From: Desulfovibrio sp. An276
GTDB lineage: Bacteria; Desulfobacterota; Desulfovibrionia; Desulfovibrionales; Desulfovibrionaceae
DNA: 64,000 nucleotides
Reading direction: 5' to 3'
Assembly: GCF_002159665.1 (NCBI RefSeq)
Contig: NZ_NFJC01000014.1
Coordinates: 1 to 64,000, forward strand
Shown: positions 8,736 to 18,223 of the stretch, piece by piece
How the letters are laid out: every line of letters begins with the position of its first letter
Numbering within the stretch: position 1 is the first letter of the stretch
Translations under genes and position numbers: made by a program
The notes under the pieces: model-generated
What the model was told of the DNA's origin: nothing
Seen by the model: only the letters and a program-made list of their open reading frames with translations
Databases searched by the model: none

Positions 8736-9208
8736 TTTGAGGATCTCCTTGGGTGATTGCTCACTCCGTGTCTTCGATTGTGGTTGCAAAACACTTTAAC
8801 GGCAAAGCCTGAAGAAAAGCTCACATTTTTCCAGCATGACACAACAGTTACCCAGTACAAATGCTGGAAAATATGAAATTATGCGACCTTTTTCTCCTTC
8901 TGGTGGGGGAGCCCTGTTGCCGCACAACTATTTTCAGCACTACTATGTCCCAGATGCGTTCCCAAGATCAACACTTTTTTCTGAAAAGCAAACAGAAGCT
9001 TGATCCCGCAGATGAAAAACATCAGGGTTAGAGAAATATCCGGGTTTTCTTATAGCACATCGCTTTGTCAAGACTTCCAACACGTTGGCAATTGCGATAG
9101 TATTGCCCTGCCTTTCCTGTGTGGAAGGTGTCCGGCGTTTTCCGGGCAAAATTCAAGGAGGCGGCGCTGTCTCTCAAAGCCCCATGGGCTCTCGCGCCAG
9201 TATTTGTG
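8736..9208. other. Intergenic region upstream of moeA
   Basis: No gene seen. It contains an 11-bp perfect inverted repeat (listed separately) and a shorter one, GGCAAT and ATTGCC, around 9090-9110. An AAGGAGG near 9155 has no standard start codon at the right distance in the moeA frame. Confidence 0.4.
8827..8871. repeat. 11-bp perfect inverted repeat
   Basis: TTTTCCAGCAT at 8827-8837 and ATGCTGGAAAA at 8861-8871, 23 bases apart. It may be an operator for one of the flanking genes, a cruciform or a leftover of the mobile element beside it. Confidence 0.5.
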
Positions 9209-10468
9209 ATGAAGCCTTTTCTCAAATTGCAATCCCTGCCCGAAGTCCTTTCCCTGCTCGCGGGCTTTTCTGGGAAGGATGAGGCGGAAGAAGTGCCCCT
9301 GGACGAAAGCCTCGGGCGCTATCTTGCGGAGGACCTTGTTTCCGACCAGGATGTTCCGGGCTTTTGCCGCTCGACAGTGGACGGCTTTGCCGTGCGTGCG
9401 CAGGATGTCTTTGGCGCAGGGGAGAGCCAGCCGGCCCTGCTCGAGCTTGCAGAGTCCTGCCGCATGGGCGTGCGCGTTACCCAGAGCCTTGAGCCCGGGC
9501 AGGCAGCGCCCATCCTGACTGGCGGCATGCTGCCCAAGGGCAGCGACGCTGTGGTCATGCTGGAATACTCCCGTCCTGCGGGAAACGACCTCATTGAGCT
9601 TACCCGCTCTGTCGCTCCTGGGGACAACGTTCTTGCACGGGACGAGGATGTGGCAGAGGGCATGCTCTGCCTCAAGAAGGGCTTGCGCATACGTCCGCAG
9701 GACGTGGGCCTTCTGGCAGCCCTTGGCAGGACGCGGGTTCCTGTAGCCAGACGTCCCAGGGTAGCCATCATCTCCACCGGGGACGAGGTTGTGCCCTGTG
9801 ACACGACACCAGCTCCGGGACAAATCCGCGACGTGAATTCGCACAGCATTGCAGCACTGTGCCGCGAGGAGGGGGCAGAGGTCGAATTTGCTGGCATTTT
9901 GCGCGACGACGAGGGTGCTTTGCGCGACAGGGTGGATGCTCTTTGCCGCGACTTTGACGTGGTCCTTGTGTCCGGGGGCTCGTCAGCCGGCATGCGCGAC
10001 CACACGCTCGACGCCTTCTGCCAGGGAGAGGAGAGCGAGCTTTTGTGCCACGGCGTGGCCCTGAGCCCCGGCAAGCCCTTCATATTGGCCAGGCGCGGCA
10101 GGGTATGCCTCATGGGCCTTCCGGGGCACGTGACAAGCGCCCTTGTGTGCGCTCGCTGCTTTGTGCGTCCCCTCTTGCGCAGACTGCAGGGTGGCGACGC
10201 AAATGTCTTGCAAGGCTTTGTGCTCGCAAGGCTTTCGCGTCCCATTGCCTCTGCGCAGGGGCGCAGGGACTACATCCGGGTGACACTTGAGCCCATGGAA
10301 AGGGAAGGTGTTTGCGACAGGGTGGAAGTTTCCTTCCTTGCTGTTCCGGTCACGGCACCTTCGGGCTGCATCTCGTCCCTGACAAGAGCCGACGGGCTTG
10401 TGGTCTGCCCGGAACAAAGCGAGGGGCTCTACGAAGGCGAGCTTATAGAAGTGGAACTTTTGCGATAG
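9209..10468 (+). CDS. moeA: Molybdopterin molybdenumtransferase MoeA
   Basis: 419 residues. Inserts molybdate (or tungstate) into adenylylated molybdopterin. Visible: STVDGFAVRA (domain III start), ILTGGMLPKGSDAVVMLE, the MogA-like domain with ISTGDEV and VLVSGGSSAG, and LPGHVTSALV, then the C-terminal beta domain. The ATG at 9209 matches the start of homology (MKPFLKLQSLPE) but has no clear ribosome binding site; a GTG lies one codon upstream. It is 12 bases ahead of a second MoeA-type gene and belongs to the tungsten cofactor locus. Confidence 0.9.
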   Translation: MKPFLKLQSLPEVLSLLAGFSGKDEAEEVPLDESLGRYLAEDLVSDQDVPGFCRSTVDGFAVRAQDVFGAGESQPALLELAESCRMGVRVTQSLEPGQAAPILTGGMLPKGSDAVVMLEYSRPAGNDLIELTRSVAPGDNVLARDEDVAEGMLCLKKGLRIRPQDVGLLAALGRTRVPVARRPRVAIISTGDEVVPCDTTPAPGQIRDVNSHSIAALCREEGAEVEFAGILRDDEGALRDRVDALCRDFDVVLVSGGSSAGMRDHTLDAFCQGEESELLCHGVALSPGKPFILARRGRVCLMGLPGHVTSALVCARCFVRPLLRRLQGGDANVLQGFVLARLSRPIASAQGRRDYIRVTLEPMEREGVCDRVEVSFLAVPVTAPSGCISSLTRADGLVVCPEQSEGLYEGELIEVELLR

Positions 10469-10480
10469 CGGGGGAACACA

Positions 10481-12502
10481 ATGGCAACCAATACAAACGC
10501 AAGTGATGCTGGACAGGATATCGCGCGCCATCTTGAAAAGGGCATGAAGCGCAACACCTATCTGGAGCTGAAACCGGTAGGCGAGGCAAGGGATCTGTGG
10601 TTTTCTGCCATAGAAAAGAGCGGCTTTGCCCTGGGAGAGGAAGAGGTGGCGTTGCCTCATGCCAGGGGCAGGGTCACCTCGCACATCGTGCAGGCAAACC
10701 TTTCCTCTCCGCCCTTCCACGCGGCTGCCATGGACGGCATTGCAGTGCGGGCAGAGGAGACCTTTGGGGCAAGTGCCATGCACCCCCTGGACCTTGAAGT
10801 AGGACGGCAGGCCTTCTGGATAAACACAGGGCAAAGGCTTCCCTCTGGCTGCAATGCCGTCATCATGATCGAAAACCTTGTGGCAGCACCTTCGGGAAAG
10901 AGTGTGCGCATAGAGCGCGCTGCCTTTCCCTGGCAGCACGTCCGCAAGCTTGGCGAGGATATGGTGAGCTCCGAAATCCTGCTTGCTCCAGGAACGCGCA
11001 TAGGCCCCTACGAGATGGGCGCTCTGGCTGCGGCTAGGGTTCTGACTGTCCCTGTCTGCAAAAAGCCTGTGGTTGCCATCATCCCCAGCGGTTCGGAAAT
11101 CGTGCCCCTCATGCAGGCAAGCGAAGACGCCCTTATCGAGGGCAAGTGCTGGCCTGAGTTCAATTCGCTGATCTTCGCCTCTCTGGTGGAGGAGGCAGGG
11201 GCTACGGCCATTGTACGGGACATTGTGCCGGACGATCCCGATATCATACAGGCAGCGGTGCGGGCCGCGCTTGAAGACGGAGCGGACATAGTCCTTCTGA
11301 ACGCTGGCTCTTCTGCCGGAAGCAGGGACTACACCTCGCACGTTATAGCTTCCCTTGGCGAGGTCTTTGTGCACGGCGTGGCTGTCATGCCCGGAAAGCC
11401 TGCAGTCCTTGGCCTTGTGGACGGGCACCCTGTCCTTGGAGCTCCGGGCTACCCCGTGTCAGCGACCATTGTGGTTGAGGAATTCCTCTTGCCGCTTTTG
11501 GCAAGGCTGCAGCACACGCTTGCCCCCTCCCGCCCCGAGGCCACGGCAAGGCTCTGCCAGGCCCTGCCCTCAAGGCCCGGCATGGAGGAGCGCATCCGCG
11601 TGAAGCTGGGGGATGTGGACGGAACCCTCATGGCTGTGCCACTTGCGCGAGGAGCCGGAACCGTGACCTCTCTTAGCCGCGCGGACGGTATGCTGACCAT
11701 CCCTGCTGCCAGCGAGGGTCTGGATGCCGGATCCGTGGTCAATGTCTCTCTTTTGCGCTCAAGGGAAAGGATACGCTCTGCCCTGCTTGCCATTGGCAGC
11801 CACGACAACACCCTGGATCTTCTGGACAGCCTTGTGCGCAGGCGCACATCCCTTGGCTGCAGCCTCACCTCGGTGCACGTGGGCTCCCTGGGAGGATTGC
11901 GCGCAATAGAGCAGGGCCAGTGCCACCTTGCTGGCTCCCATCTGCTCAACATGGAAGACGGGGTCTACAACCGCAAGGCAATACAGGACAATCTGAGCGT
12001 CCCGGTGGTCCTCTTGCGCCTTGTGGATCGCGTGCAGGGCTTTATGGTGAAGCCCGGAAATCCCCTGAAAATACGCAGCATACAGGACCTTGTGCGCGAG
12101 GACATCACCTTCATCAACCGCCAGCGCGGCAGTGGCACAAGGGTTTTGCTGGACTGCCTTTTGAAGAAGAAAGGTCTGAAGCCACAGGCCATCAAAGGCT
12201 ACACGGCCGAGGAATTCACCCACATGAACGTGGCTGCGGCAGTGCTTTCCGGCAGGGCTGATGTGGGCCTTGGAGTGCTTGCCTCGGCAAGGGCCCTGGG
12301 CCTTGACTTCATACCCGTGGGCGTCGAGGAGTATGACCTTGTCATTCCCAAGAGGTTTTGGGACGACGAGAGGATGCAGGCGCTTCTCGCAACCATCAGA
12401 TCTGCCGAATTCAAAAAACAGGTGGAAGACATGGGCGGCTACGGCGTCGAAAAGACTGGCGAGATAGTCTGGGAGTACGAGGGCCGCGACAGGGTCGCGT
12501 AA
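10481..12502 (+). CDS. moeA: MoeA fused to a periplasmic-binding-protein-like domain
   Basis: 673 residues in two parts. Residues 1-425 are MoeA-like (MDGIAVRAEETFG, RLPSGCNAVIMIENL, IPSGSEIVP, NAGSSAGSRD, GAPGYPVSATIVVEEF). Residues about 435-673 form a PBP-like domain (PF12727 type) with GSHDNTLDLLD, GSLGGLRAIEQGQCHLAGSH and FINRQRGSGTRVLLD, otherwise found in molybdate regulators and cofactor enzymes. The fused domain may bind an oxyanion or a cofactor precursor to choose the metal; that is inference. It directly follows the shorter MoeA, so two paralogues are made together, as in many organisms that use both tungsten and molybdenum. Confidence 0.88.
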   Translation: MATNTNASDAGQDIARHLEKGMKRNTYLELKPVGEARDLWFSAIEKSGFALGEEEVALPHARGRVTSHIVQANLSSPPFHAAAMDGIAVRAEETFGASAMHPLDLEVGRQAFWINTGQRLPSGCNAVIMIENLVAAPSGKSVRIERAAFPWQHVRKLGEDMVSSEILLAPGTRIGPYEMGALAAARVLTVPVCKKPVVAIIPSGSEIVPLMQASEDALIEGKCWPEFNSLIFASLVEEAGATAIVRDIVPDDPDIIQAAVRAALEDGADIVLLNAGSSAGSRDYTSHVIASLGEVFVHGVAVMPGKPAVLGLVDGHPVLGAPGYPVSATIVVEEFLLPLLARLQHTLAPSRPEATARLCQALPSRPGMEERIRVKLGDVDGTLMAVPLARGAGTVTSLSRADGMLTIPAASEGLDAGSVVNVSLLRSRERIRSALLAIGSHDNTLDLLDSLVRRRTSLGCSLTSVHVGSLGGLRAIEQGQCHLAGSHLLNMEDGVYNRKAIQDNLSVPVVLLRLVDRVQGFMVKPGNPLKIRSIQDLVREDITFINRQRGSGTRVLLDCLLKKKGLKPQAIKGYTAEEFTHMNVAAAVLSGRADVGLGVLASARALGLDFIPVGVEEYDLVIPKRFWDDERMQALLATIRSAEFKKQVEDMGGYGVEKTGEIVWEYEGRDRVA

Positions 12503-12507
12503 AGGCA

Positions 12508-12553
12508 AAAAGGGCCGGGGTGGAGCTCAATGTAGCCCAATCCCCGACCCTTT
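12508..12553. terminator. Bidirectional terminator
   Basis: AAAGGGCCGGGG pairs with CCCCGACCCTTT (one mismatch) between the convergent moeA and ThiF-like genes. Confidence 0.65.
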
Positions 12554-12574
12554 CGTACAAGAACCCTGCGACCA

Positions 12575-13450
12575 TTATGCGCCGAAATCGAAGGCGTCCA
12601 TGGCAAGCTCCCCAAAGTCCTGGTGGTAGAGCTTTCCTGCTTGCTGGTCATCTGTTTGTTCCCCGAAAAGAACCCTGAGCCCCAGGGAGACCATCATGCA
12701 GGCTGTTCCCGCCACAGCCAGAACGGAAACAGGCTGCCTTTTGGGCTTTTGGGGAAGCTCCTCGCCATAGAGCCTTGCAAGGCCGCATTCTCCCCTTGTG
12801 GCAAAGGCAAAGCCTTCCTGATGGCTCACGCCTCCGTGCACAAAGGGGATATTGGCAGCAGCACAGGCCCTTTCCAAAAGTGCCTTGGTCTGGATGTCGT
12901 CCAGACAGTCGAACACGATGTCCGCGTTCTCAAGAAAATCCGGGATGGTCCTCTCATCCAATGCAAGGGACAGTCTGCGCACCCTGGCGTATTCCGCGAT
13001 GTCGGACACGGCCAGCTCAAGGGTCGTTGTCTTGCGCCAGCCTATGCTTTTTTCCGTACAAAAGGCCTGGCGGTTCAGATTGCTTTCGGAAAACTCGTCG
13101 CAGTCGCACAGGGTGAAATGGCACACGCCAAGGCGCGCCAAAAGTTCGGTCACACGACCGCCAAGGCCTCCAAGGCCGGCAATGGCGACACGTGCCTGCA
13201 AGAGGCGCTGCATCTGCTCTTTGGAATACACATCGCAGTTTTGCCTGAAGCGTTCGGGCCAGACATTGATGTCCAAAAGTGCTGCCATGGCATCCGGCAC
13301 GCGCACACCCTCCCTGCGGGCCCAGTTGGCAATGAAGGTATTCTCGACAAAGAGCGGCGTATCTGTCTCCACATCAAGGCTTCCGTCTTTCCATTTCCAG
13401 GGAAAGTTCGAGACAAGAAAATTACAAAAATCCTGACGTGTGAAATTCAT
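12575..13450 (-). CDS. ThiF/MoeB-family adenylyltransferase of the AOR locus
   Basis: 291 residues. Expected to adenylate the C-terminal Gly-Gly of the adjacent MoaD-like carrier so that it can receive sulfur for the pterin dithiolene. Visible: nucleotide-binding GLGGLGGRVTELLARLG, the adjoining acidic CDCDEFSESNLNRQ (arginine finger region) and DCLDDIQTKALLE. The N-terminal 85 residues are an extension not found in plain MoeB. I see no CxxC zinc pairs, unlike E. coli MoeB. GGAGA precedes the ATG. The gene lies behind aor and the MoaD-like gene in one minus-strand unit. Confidence 0.85.
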   Translation of the reverse strand: MNFTRQDFCNFLVSNFPWKWKDGSLDVETDTPLFVENTFIANWARREGVRVPDAMAALLDINVWPERFRQNCDVYSKEQMQRLLQARVAIAGLGGLGGRVTELLARLGVCHFTLCDCDEFSESNLNRQAFCTEKSIGWRKTTTLELAVSDIAEYARVRRLSLALDERTIPDFLENADIVFDCLDDIQTKALLERACAAANIPFVHGGVSHQEGFAFATRGECGLARLYGEELPQKPKRQPVSVLAVAGTACMMVSLGLRVLFGEQTDDQQAGKLYHQDFGELAMDAFDFGA

Positions 13451-13488
13451 GAATGTCTCCGAAAAGCCGAAAAATGGGATGGTAGCCC

Positions 13489-13731
13489 CTAGCCCCCGCC
13501 CACAGCCGGAAAGAGTGCCAGGCGATCGTTGTCGTGAAGCTCGGCATCCAGGGTGTTCTGGCGGGAATTTACCATGATTATCTTGATTTCCTTTTCGGGG
13601 ATGTTCAGCCTCTCGGCCACCTGGGCGACAGTACATTTTTCCGGAACATCGGTCAGAACTATGCCCTGGGCCGGATTGTAGTCCGGAACAAGGTCCCTCA
13701 AGGTCGTGCTCAGCTTGACAAGTACGCGCAT
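13489..13731 (-). CDS. MoaD/ThiS-like sulfur carrier
   Basis: 80 residues, beta-grasp fold size, ending in VGGG, so the reactive Gly-Gly end is present with one additional glycine. The start at MRVLVKLSTTLRD has AGGAAGG 5 bases upstream. Its place between aor and the ThiF-like gene suggests a carrier used for the tungstopterin of AOR; a general MoaD role is also possible. The C-terminal AVGGG is one residue longer than the usual GG end. Confidence 0.85.
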   Translation of the reverse strand: MRVLVKLSTTLRDLVPDYNPAQGIVLTDVPEKCTVAQVAERLNIPEKEIKIIMVNSRQNTLDAELHDNDRLALFPAVGGG

Positions 13732-13761
13732 AATGCCTTCCTGGTAGAAAATGTACGAAAA

Positions 13762-13791
13762 GTCCCGGCCAGCCGCTAGACTGGCCGGGAC
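13762..13791 (-). terminator. Intercistronic hairpin/attenuator behind aor
   Basis: A perfect 11-bp stem, GTCCCGGCCAG with CTGGCCGGGAC, followed on the minus strand by only four T residues. It sits between aor and the MoaD-like gene and probably reduces read-through or stabilises the aor mRNA, so that far more enzyme than cofactor protein is made. Confidence 0.6.
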
Positions 13792-13828
13792 TGGCTCTAT
13801 GCACAATACGGATTTGCCCGCATTGCGT

Positions 13829-15604
13829 CTACTTCTTTCCTTCCAGTTCCTTCACCTCGTCACGCCAGTTGAAGACCGTGGCGAGTTCCTTGTTGGTGAA
13901 ATCGAAGGTTGTGTTGTGCGGGGCAACGGGCTCGTCCGTGAAGAAGTCCGGCAGACGGTCCTGGCCAATGCCAATGCCGGCCCTGCGGTTGAAGTCGATT
14001 TCGGTTGTGAGGATGCGCTGGCCCAGAGTCACCACATCGTCCCCTGTCATCTTCCAGCCGAACTTGGCGTTCAGCATGTCCACGATGGCAGGCAATGCGT
14101 CCGGAACGTCCAGGATGGCAAAGGCTGTAAAGAGGCACAGACCCACGGAGTCCACTGAAGCTGTGGCAACCTGGAGGTTGCGGGAAAGCTCGATCTGGCC
14201 TTCCTTTTTCAAGGGATCCACGTGGCCGCCACTGTTCAGGATGTTGGCCGTGACAGAGTAGCCAGCCGTATGGTCTGCACCCATGGGGGTGGTGGCATAG
14301 GTGACGCCAACGCCCTTGACTGCACGCGGATCGTAGGCAGGAAGGCTCTGGCCCTTGACGCAGGGCACGCGGCGCACGCCAAAGACCCTGCCCGTTGTGG
14401 CTGTACCACAGCCAAGCACGCGGCCAAGAGGGGTGCCCTCGCTTATCTGGGCAACGGCGTCGAGAGCAGCGTCCGCGTCCCCGTAGGGGATGCCGCCGCC
14501 AGCCATGGCAACGCCCACTGCCACACCCACGTCGATGGTGTCCACGCCAAAGTCGTCGCACATGTAGTCAAAGCGGGAGACCTTGTCGAGATCGCTTATG
14601 CCGCTGTGCGGGCCAAAGCACCAGAGCGTCTCGTATTCGGGCCACTTGCTCTGGAACTTGCCCTTCTTGTCCGGGAGAATGCCGCTGCAGCGGATGAGGC
14701 AGCCGCTCATGCAGCCGTGGGCAACAGAGCCTTCGCCTCCGCGCTCCTTGGTGATCTTGTTCAGGGTCTCGCCAGAGAGGTTTTCGTGCTCCGCAAACTG
14801 GCCCACAGTGAAGTTCTTGGTGGGGAGGCCGCCAGCCTCATGCAATATGTTCACAAGGACAGCCGTGCCGTACTGGGCAAGGCCTGTGCCACAAATGGGG
14901 TGCTCTGTCAGGGCCTTGGCAAAGCGCTTGGAGGCATCGCGGAAGGCCTGGGCGTCGACAAGGGGTGCTGCCTTTCCGCCTTCGGGGTTCACGATGATGG
15001 CTTTGAGGCCCTTGGAGCCCATGATGGCGCCGACACCGCCGCGGCCAGCGTGGCGCATGGGGCGAAGTTCCCTGTCCGTGCAGGCAATGCTAGCTGCCGT
15101 AAGCTTGAATTCGCCTGCCCTGCCGATGGTGATGTAGCTGCACTTGTCGCCGTAGTGCTCAACCAGCTTTTCCACAGCAGCGAAGTTGTTGAGGCCTGTG
15201 ACAGTGGAGGGCACAAGGCGCGCGTAGTCAAGGCCAAGCTCAAGTTGCCACCACTCGCCCTCGGGGGCGATGTTTTCCACGATGATGGCCAAAATACCCA
15301 GTTTCGCTATGTGTCCGCCGGGCTGTCCGCCTGCGTTGCTCTCCTTGATGCCGCCGGTAAGGGGGCTTTTGCAGCCAACGGAAATCCTGTTGGAATTGGG
15401 GCTGTTGGTTGCGCCAAGAAGGCCTGGGGCAAAGACAAGCTTGTTGTGGGGTCCAAGGGGCGTGCAGGTGGGATCGACTTCCCTTGCGACAATGGTCGAG
15501 GTCAGAGCCCTGCCTCCAAGGCCCATGTATTCCTGGGGAACAGGCTCGAAGGTACAGGTCTTGGCCGCCATGTCGACGCGCAGTATACGAAACTCGAAGG
15601 ACAT
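13829..15604 (-). CDS. aor: Tungsten-containing aldehyde:ferredoxin oxidoreductase
   Basis: 591 residues, normal length. Oxidises aldehydes to acids with ferredoxin as electron acceptor, using a bis-pterin tungsten centre and one [4Fe-4S] cluster. Visible: N-terminal RILRVDM and GLGGRALTS, GRGGVGAIMGSKGLKAI (pterin loop), the cluster ligands in CMSGCLIRC, DDFGVDTIDVG, and GYSVTANILNSGG. A last cluster cysteine is expected in the C-terminal GLCLF. GGGAG precedes the ATG. Upstream lie candidate regulator sites with GTACGCC. Acetaldehyde, as released by the acetoin dehydrogenase encoded about 30 kb away, would be a plausible substrate (inference). Confidence 0.93.
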   Translation of the reverse strand: MSFEFRILRVDMAAKTCTFEPVPQEYMGLGGRALTSTIVAREVDPTCTPLGPHNKLVFAPGLLGATNSPNSNRISVGCKSPLTGGIKESNAGGQPGGHIAKLGILAIIVENIAPEGEWWQLELGLDYARLVPSTVTGLNNFAAVEKLVEHYGDKCSYITIGRAGEFKLTAASIACTDRELRPMRHAGRGGVGAIMGSKGLKAIIVNPEGGKAAPLVDAQAFRDASKRFAKALTEHPICGTGLAQYGTAVLVNILHEAGGLPTKNFTVGQFAEHENLSGETLNKITKERGGEGSVAHGCMSGCLIRCSGILPDKKGKFQSKWPEYETLWCFGPHSGISDLDKVSRFDYMCDDFGVDTIDVGVAVGVAMAGGGIPYGDADAALDAVAQISEGTPLGRVLGCGTATTGRVFGVRRVPCVKGQSLPAYDPRAVKGVGVTYATTPMGADHTAGYSVTANILNSGGHVDPLKKEGQIELSRNLQVATASVDSVGLCLFTAFAILDVPDALPAIVDMLNAKFGWKMTGDDVVTLGQRILTTEIDFNRRAGIGIGQDRLPDFFTDEPVAPHNTTFDFTNKELATVFNWRDEVKELEGKK

Positions 15605-15679
15605 ATGAGACTCCCGGTTGTGTAAGGATAATGAGAAGGGTCCGGCAGACGGGACGAGAGCCTTTCCCATGGAACCCTT

Positions 15680-15718
15680 GTACGCCCATTTGGACAGGCG
15701 TGTACACTTTTTGCAAAA
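15680..15718 (-). promoter_or_regulatory. Candidate regulator sites upstream of aor
   Basis: GTACGCC at 15680-15686 faces GGCGTGTAC at 15697-15705, an imperfect inverted repeat; next to it is the palindrome TTTTGCAAAA (15709-15718). The GTACGCC half-site also occurs as a perfect palindrome upstream of tupA, which makes a shared tungsten-responsive regulator likely. I have no binding data. Confidence 0.4.
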
Positions 15719-15779
15719 GCAGTCACGCTTTTTCCCCATCCTCCCCCTGTCATCGGGGCAAAGCGGGCATTTTGTCTCT

Positions 15780-16760
15780 CTAGCCCTCAATCTCCACGCT
15801 TGCGGCCGCAAAGTGCAGCCACACCCTTCGTCCCTCGTAGAGATCGGACGGGCAGATGTTTCCCCATTCGAGTGCGACCGTGAGGGTGGCGCCGCAGGCA
15901 AGGTGGGCTGTGGCAAAGCCCTCCACTGCGTCTGCGTGCAGGCCGGTCAGGGTGGCTTCAAGCGTGTTTGCCTGGCTTGTCTGGCAGGGAGAGAGGGCAA
16001 GCGCCATGGCGTTTGGCGGAATACGGAAGGTGACCACCTGCCTGTGGCTTCCGAGATCAAGGTCCTGCAGCCTGTCCAGGCTGGCTTGCGCACGGATGAG
16101 TGTGTTCCCGAAGCAGGCTATCTCTATTTCCGCACGGCGCAGCCCCATTTTCGCACCAGTGGCTATGCCCACAAAGATGTTGTCCTTGGCATCCCTGCCT
16201 GCCCTGGCCTTGCTGAGGATGTAGTCGGCAAGCTCGCCTCCGGCAAAGTTCAGAAAGAAGGCTGCGGCAGGACCAGGCTGTCCCAGGTATTTTTGCACCA
16301 TGGAGAGCGGAACGCGCAAGGAAAGAAGCTCCAAGGCCCGTGCATAGCGCAGGGCGCGGGGCGCTGCCCTTGAGGGGTCAAGGGAGCAGGTTTCGGCCAC
16401 AAGGTAGAACTTTCTGCGCACAAAGCCCTCGTCGAGGCTTAGGAAACCTGCATTTTCCGCCTCGGGCAGGGAGAGAATCCTGCGAAAGTGGTGCATGCAG
16501 CCCAGGGGCAGCATGATCTCTCTGGCGTTGTCGCCTGGAACTGACAGAAGACCGCTCTCGAGGTCCAGGAGGGCTCGGGCGTGCATGCCAAGGACTTCCT
16601 TAAGGCGCAATCCGCCGTAGCGTACAAAAAGAAAGACAAGGTGCAGCCTTGCCCGCACGATTCTTCTGGCAGGGGTTGAAACGCCCTTTTCCCATGCTTC
16701 CCAGGCCAGGGTGAGGCTGGCAAGCTCTTCGGGCGCAAGGGTCTGTCTTGTTTTTGGCAT
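15780..16760 (-). CDS. tunR: TunR-type tungstate-responsive regulator
   Basis: 326 residues. The N-terminal 170 residues resemble XerC/XerD recombinases (RYGGLRLKEVLGM and a later ALRYARALELLSLRVPLSMVQKYLGQ-like segment) but without the usual catalytic set, so they should only bind DNA. The C-terminal half has two TOBE/molbindin repeats (SKARAGRDAKDNIFVGIATG and LHADAVEGFATAHLACG regions) that bind molybdate or tungstate. This architecture is that of TunR in sulfate-reducing deltaproteobacteria. It lies between aor and tupCBA, fitting control of tungsten uptake or use. The ATG has AAGAGA upstream. Confidence 0.85.
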   Translation of the reverse strand: MPKTRQTLAPEELASLTLAWEAWEKGVSTPARRIVRARLHLVFLFVRYGGLRLKEVLGMHARALLDLESGLLSVPGDNAREIMLPLGCMHHFRRILSLPEAENAGFLSLDEGFVRRKFYLVAETCSLDPSRAAPRALRYARALELLSLRVPLSMVQKYLGQPGPAAAFFLNFAGGELADYILSKARAGRDAKDNIFVGIATGAKMGLRRAEIEIACFGNTLIRAQASLDRLQDLDLGSHRQVVTFRIPPNAMALALSPCQTSQANTLEATLTGLHADAVEGFATAHLACGATLTVALEWGNICPSDLYEGRRVWLHFAAASVEIEG

Positions 16761-16853
16761 GGCTGTCTCTTTGTCGGGAATTTTTCTGGAAATGCGGATT
16801 TCGCCCTGTGTAGCCGTAAGAAAGGGGATTTGGCAAGATTGTGCGCAAGGCTT

Positions 16854-17480
16854 TTAGCCTTGCTCTTCTAGCACCACCTCGCGGGCGTCGAGGGAGTCGA
16901 AAAGAGCCCTGTCGTGCGTGGCACAAAGGATGGTTACGCCCCTTTCGAGGCAGGCCTTCACGGAGGCATAGATGATTTTTTCGCTTGCCGCATCCACGTG
17001 GGCCGTAGGCTCGTCCAAAAGCAAAACCCTTGGGGCAATGGCAAGCCTTGCTGCCAGGGCCACGCGCTGGCGCTCGCCTCCGGAAAGCATGCTCTGGGTT
17101 CGCGAAGCATAGGTCATGGGATCGGCAAAGCCAGCTTCATGCATGGCTTTTTCGTAGCACTTTTCAAGATTTTTCGTGTCCCCGCGCAAGCGAAGGCCCA
17201 GGGTGACGTTTTGGAAGACGGAGCATTTCAGAAGATAGGGGTCCTGAAGGAGCAGGGTTACCTCGCGGCGCGGATTGGACGAGTTTCCATGGTAGACCAG
17301 TTTGCCGAAATCCGGTTTTTCCAGAAAGGCCAGTATGCGAAGGAGGGTTGATTTGCCGCTGCCGTTGCGTCCTGTCAGGGCCACGCACTCCCCCTCTTCC
17401 ACCCTAAGTTCTGGCAAGTTCAGGGCGGGTACGCCATTGTAGCTCCTGGCAAGATTCCAGGCCTCGATGATTGCGCTCAT
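16854..17480 (-). CDS. tupC: Tungstate ABC transporter ATP-binding protein
   Basis: 208 residues, a small ABC ATPase: Walker A GRNGSGKST, signature LSGGERQRVALAARL, Walker B VLLLDEPTAHVD, and the H-loop in CATHDRALF. It couples ATP hydrolysis to tungstate import with the permease. Its ATG overlaps the stop of the permease gene by four bases, so the two are translationally coupled. Confidence 0.9.
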   Translation of the reverse strand: MSAIIEAWNLARSYNGVPALNLPELRVEEGECVALTGRNGSGKSTLLRILAFLEKPDFGKLVYHGNSSNPRREVTLLLQDPYLLKCSVFQNVTLGLRLRGDTKNLEKCYEKAMHEAGFADPMTYASRTQSMLSGGERQRVALAARLAIAPRVLLLDEPTAHVDAASEKIIYASVKACLERGVTILCATHDRALFDSLDAREVVLEEQG

Positions 17481-18175
17481 GCTCTTCTCCCCCTGTATTT
17501 GAGCCAGGTCAAAAGCAGATTCACGACAAAGGCTATGAGCAAAAGCACGAGGCCCAGGGCAATGCCTTGAGCGAATTCGCCCTTGCTCGTTTCCAGGGAG
17601 ATGGCTGTGGTCATGGTCCTTGTGGAATAGCGGATATTGCCGCCAAGCATCATGGCAACACCCACTTCCGTGACCACGCGGCCAAAGGCCTGCACGCAGA
17701 CCATGCCCAGATCGTAGCGTACCTCGCTTAATGTGAGCAGGGCAGTTTGCATTCTTCCTGCACCAAGGGTCAAAAGGGTCTGCCTGCAGCGTGCATCGAG
17801 GTTTTCCACAGCCTGTGCGGTCCAGGAGACGATGATGGGCAGCGCCAGTATGGTCTGGCCTATGACCATGCCGGGCAGGGTGAACAAAAGGCCATATTCT
17901 CCCAAAGGCCCGCGTGCAGTGATGAAGACGTAGACCAACAGGCCAATGAGAACTGTGGGAAAGGCCAAAAGCGTGTCCGAGACAAGGCGTATGGCTCTTT
18001 TGCCAGGAAAGTTTGCATAGCCCAGCACAAAGCCCAGGGGAAGGCCAAGAAGGGCTGCAACAAAAAGCGCCCAGCTTGTGGACACAAGCGTTGCCTCTAT
18101 GGCCGACACGGTTGCGTCGTCCATGTGCACAAGAAGGCTTGCTGCCTGACTCATTCCCTCGGAAAAGTATCCCAT
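17477..18175 (-). CDS. tupB: Tungstate ABC transporter permease
   Basis: 232 residues with five or so membrane segments and the EAA-type loop around VCVQAFGRVVTEVGVAMMLGG. Assignment to TupB rests on homology to oxyanion permeases plus its position between TupC and TupA. AGGGGA lies upstream of the ATG; an internal ATG seven codons later is an alternative. Confidence 0.88.
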   Translation of the reverse strand: MGYFSEGMSQAASLLVHMDDATVSAIEATLVSTSWALFVAALLGLPLGFVLGYANFPGKRAIRLVSDTLLAFPTVLIGLLVYVFITARGPLGEYGLLFTLPGMVIGQTILALPIIVSWTAQAVENLDARCRQTLLTLGAGRMQTALLTLSEVRYDLGMVCVQAFGRVVTEVGVAMMLGGNIRYSTRTMTTAISLETSKGEFAQGIALGLVLLLIAFVVNLLLTWLKYRGRRA

Positions 18176-18223
18176 CTGTCCCCTGTCCCCTGTCCCTGAC
18201 GCTTGTTCCTGCTGTTACGGATA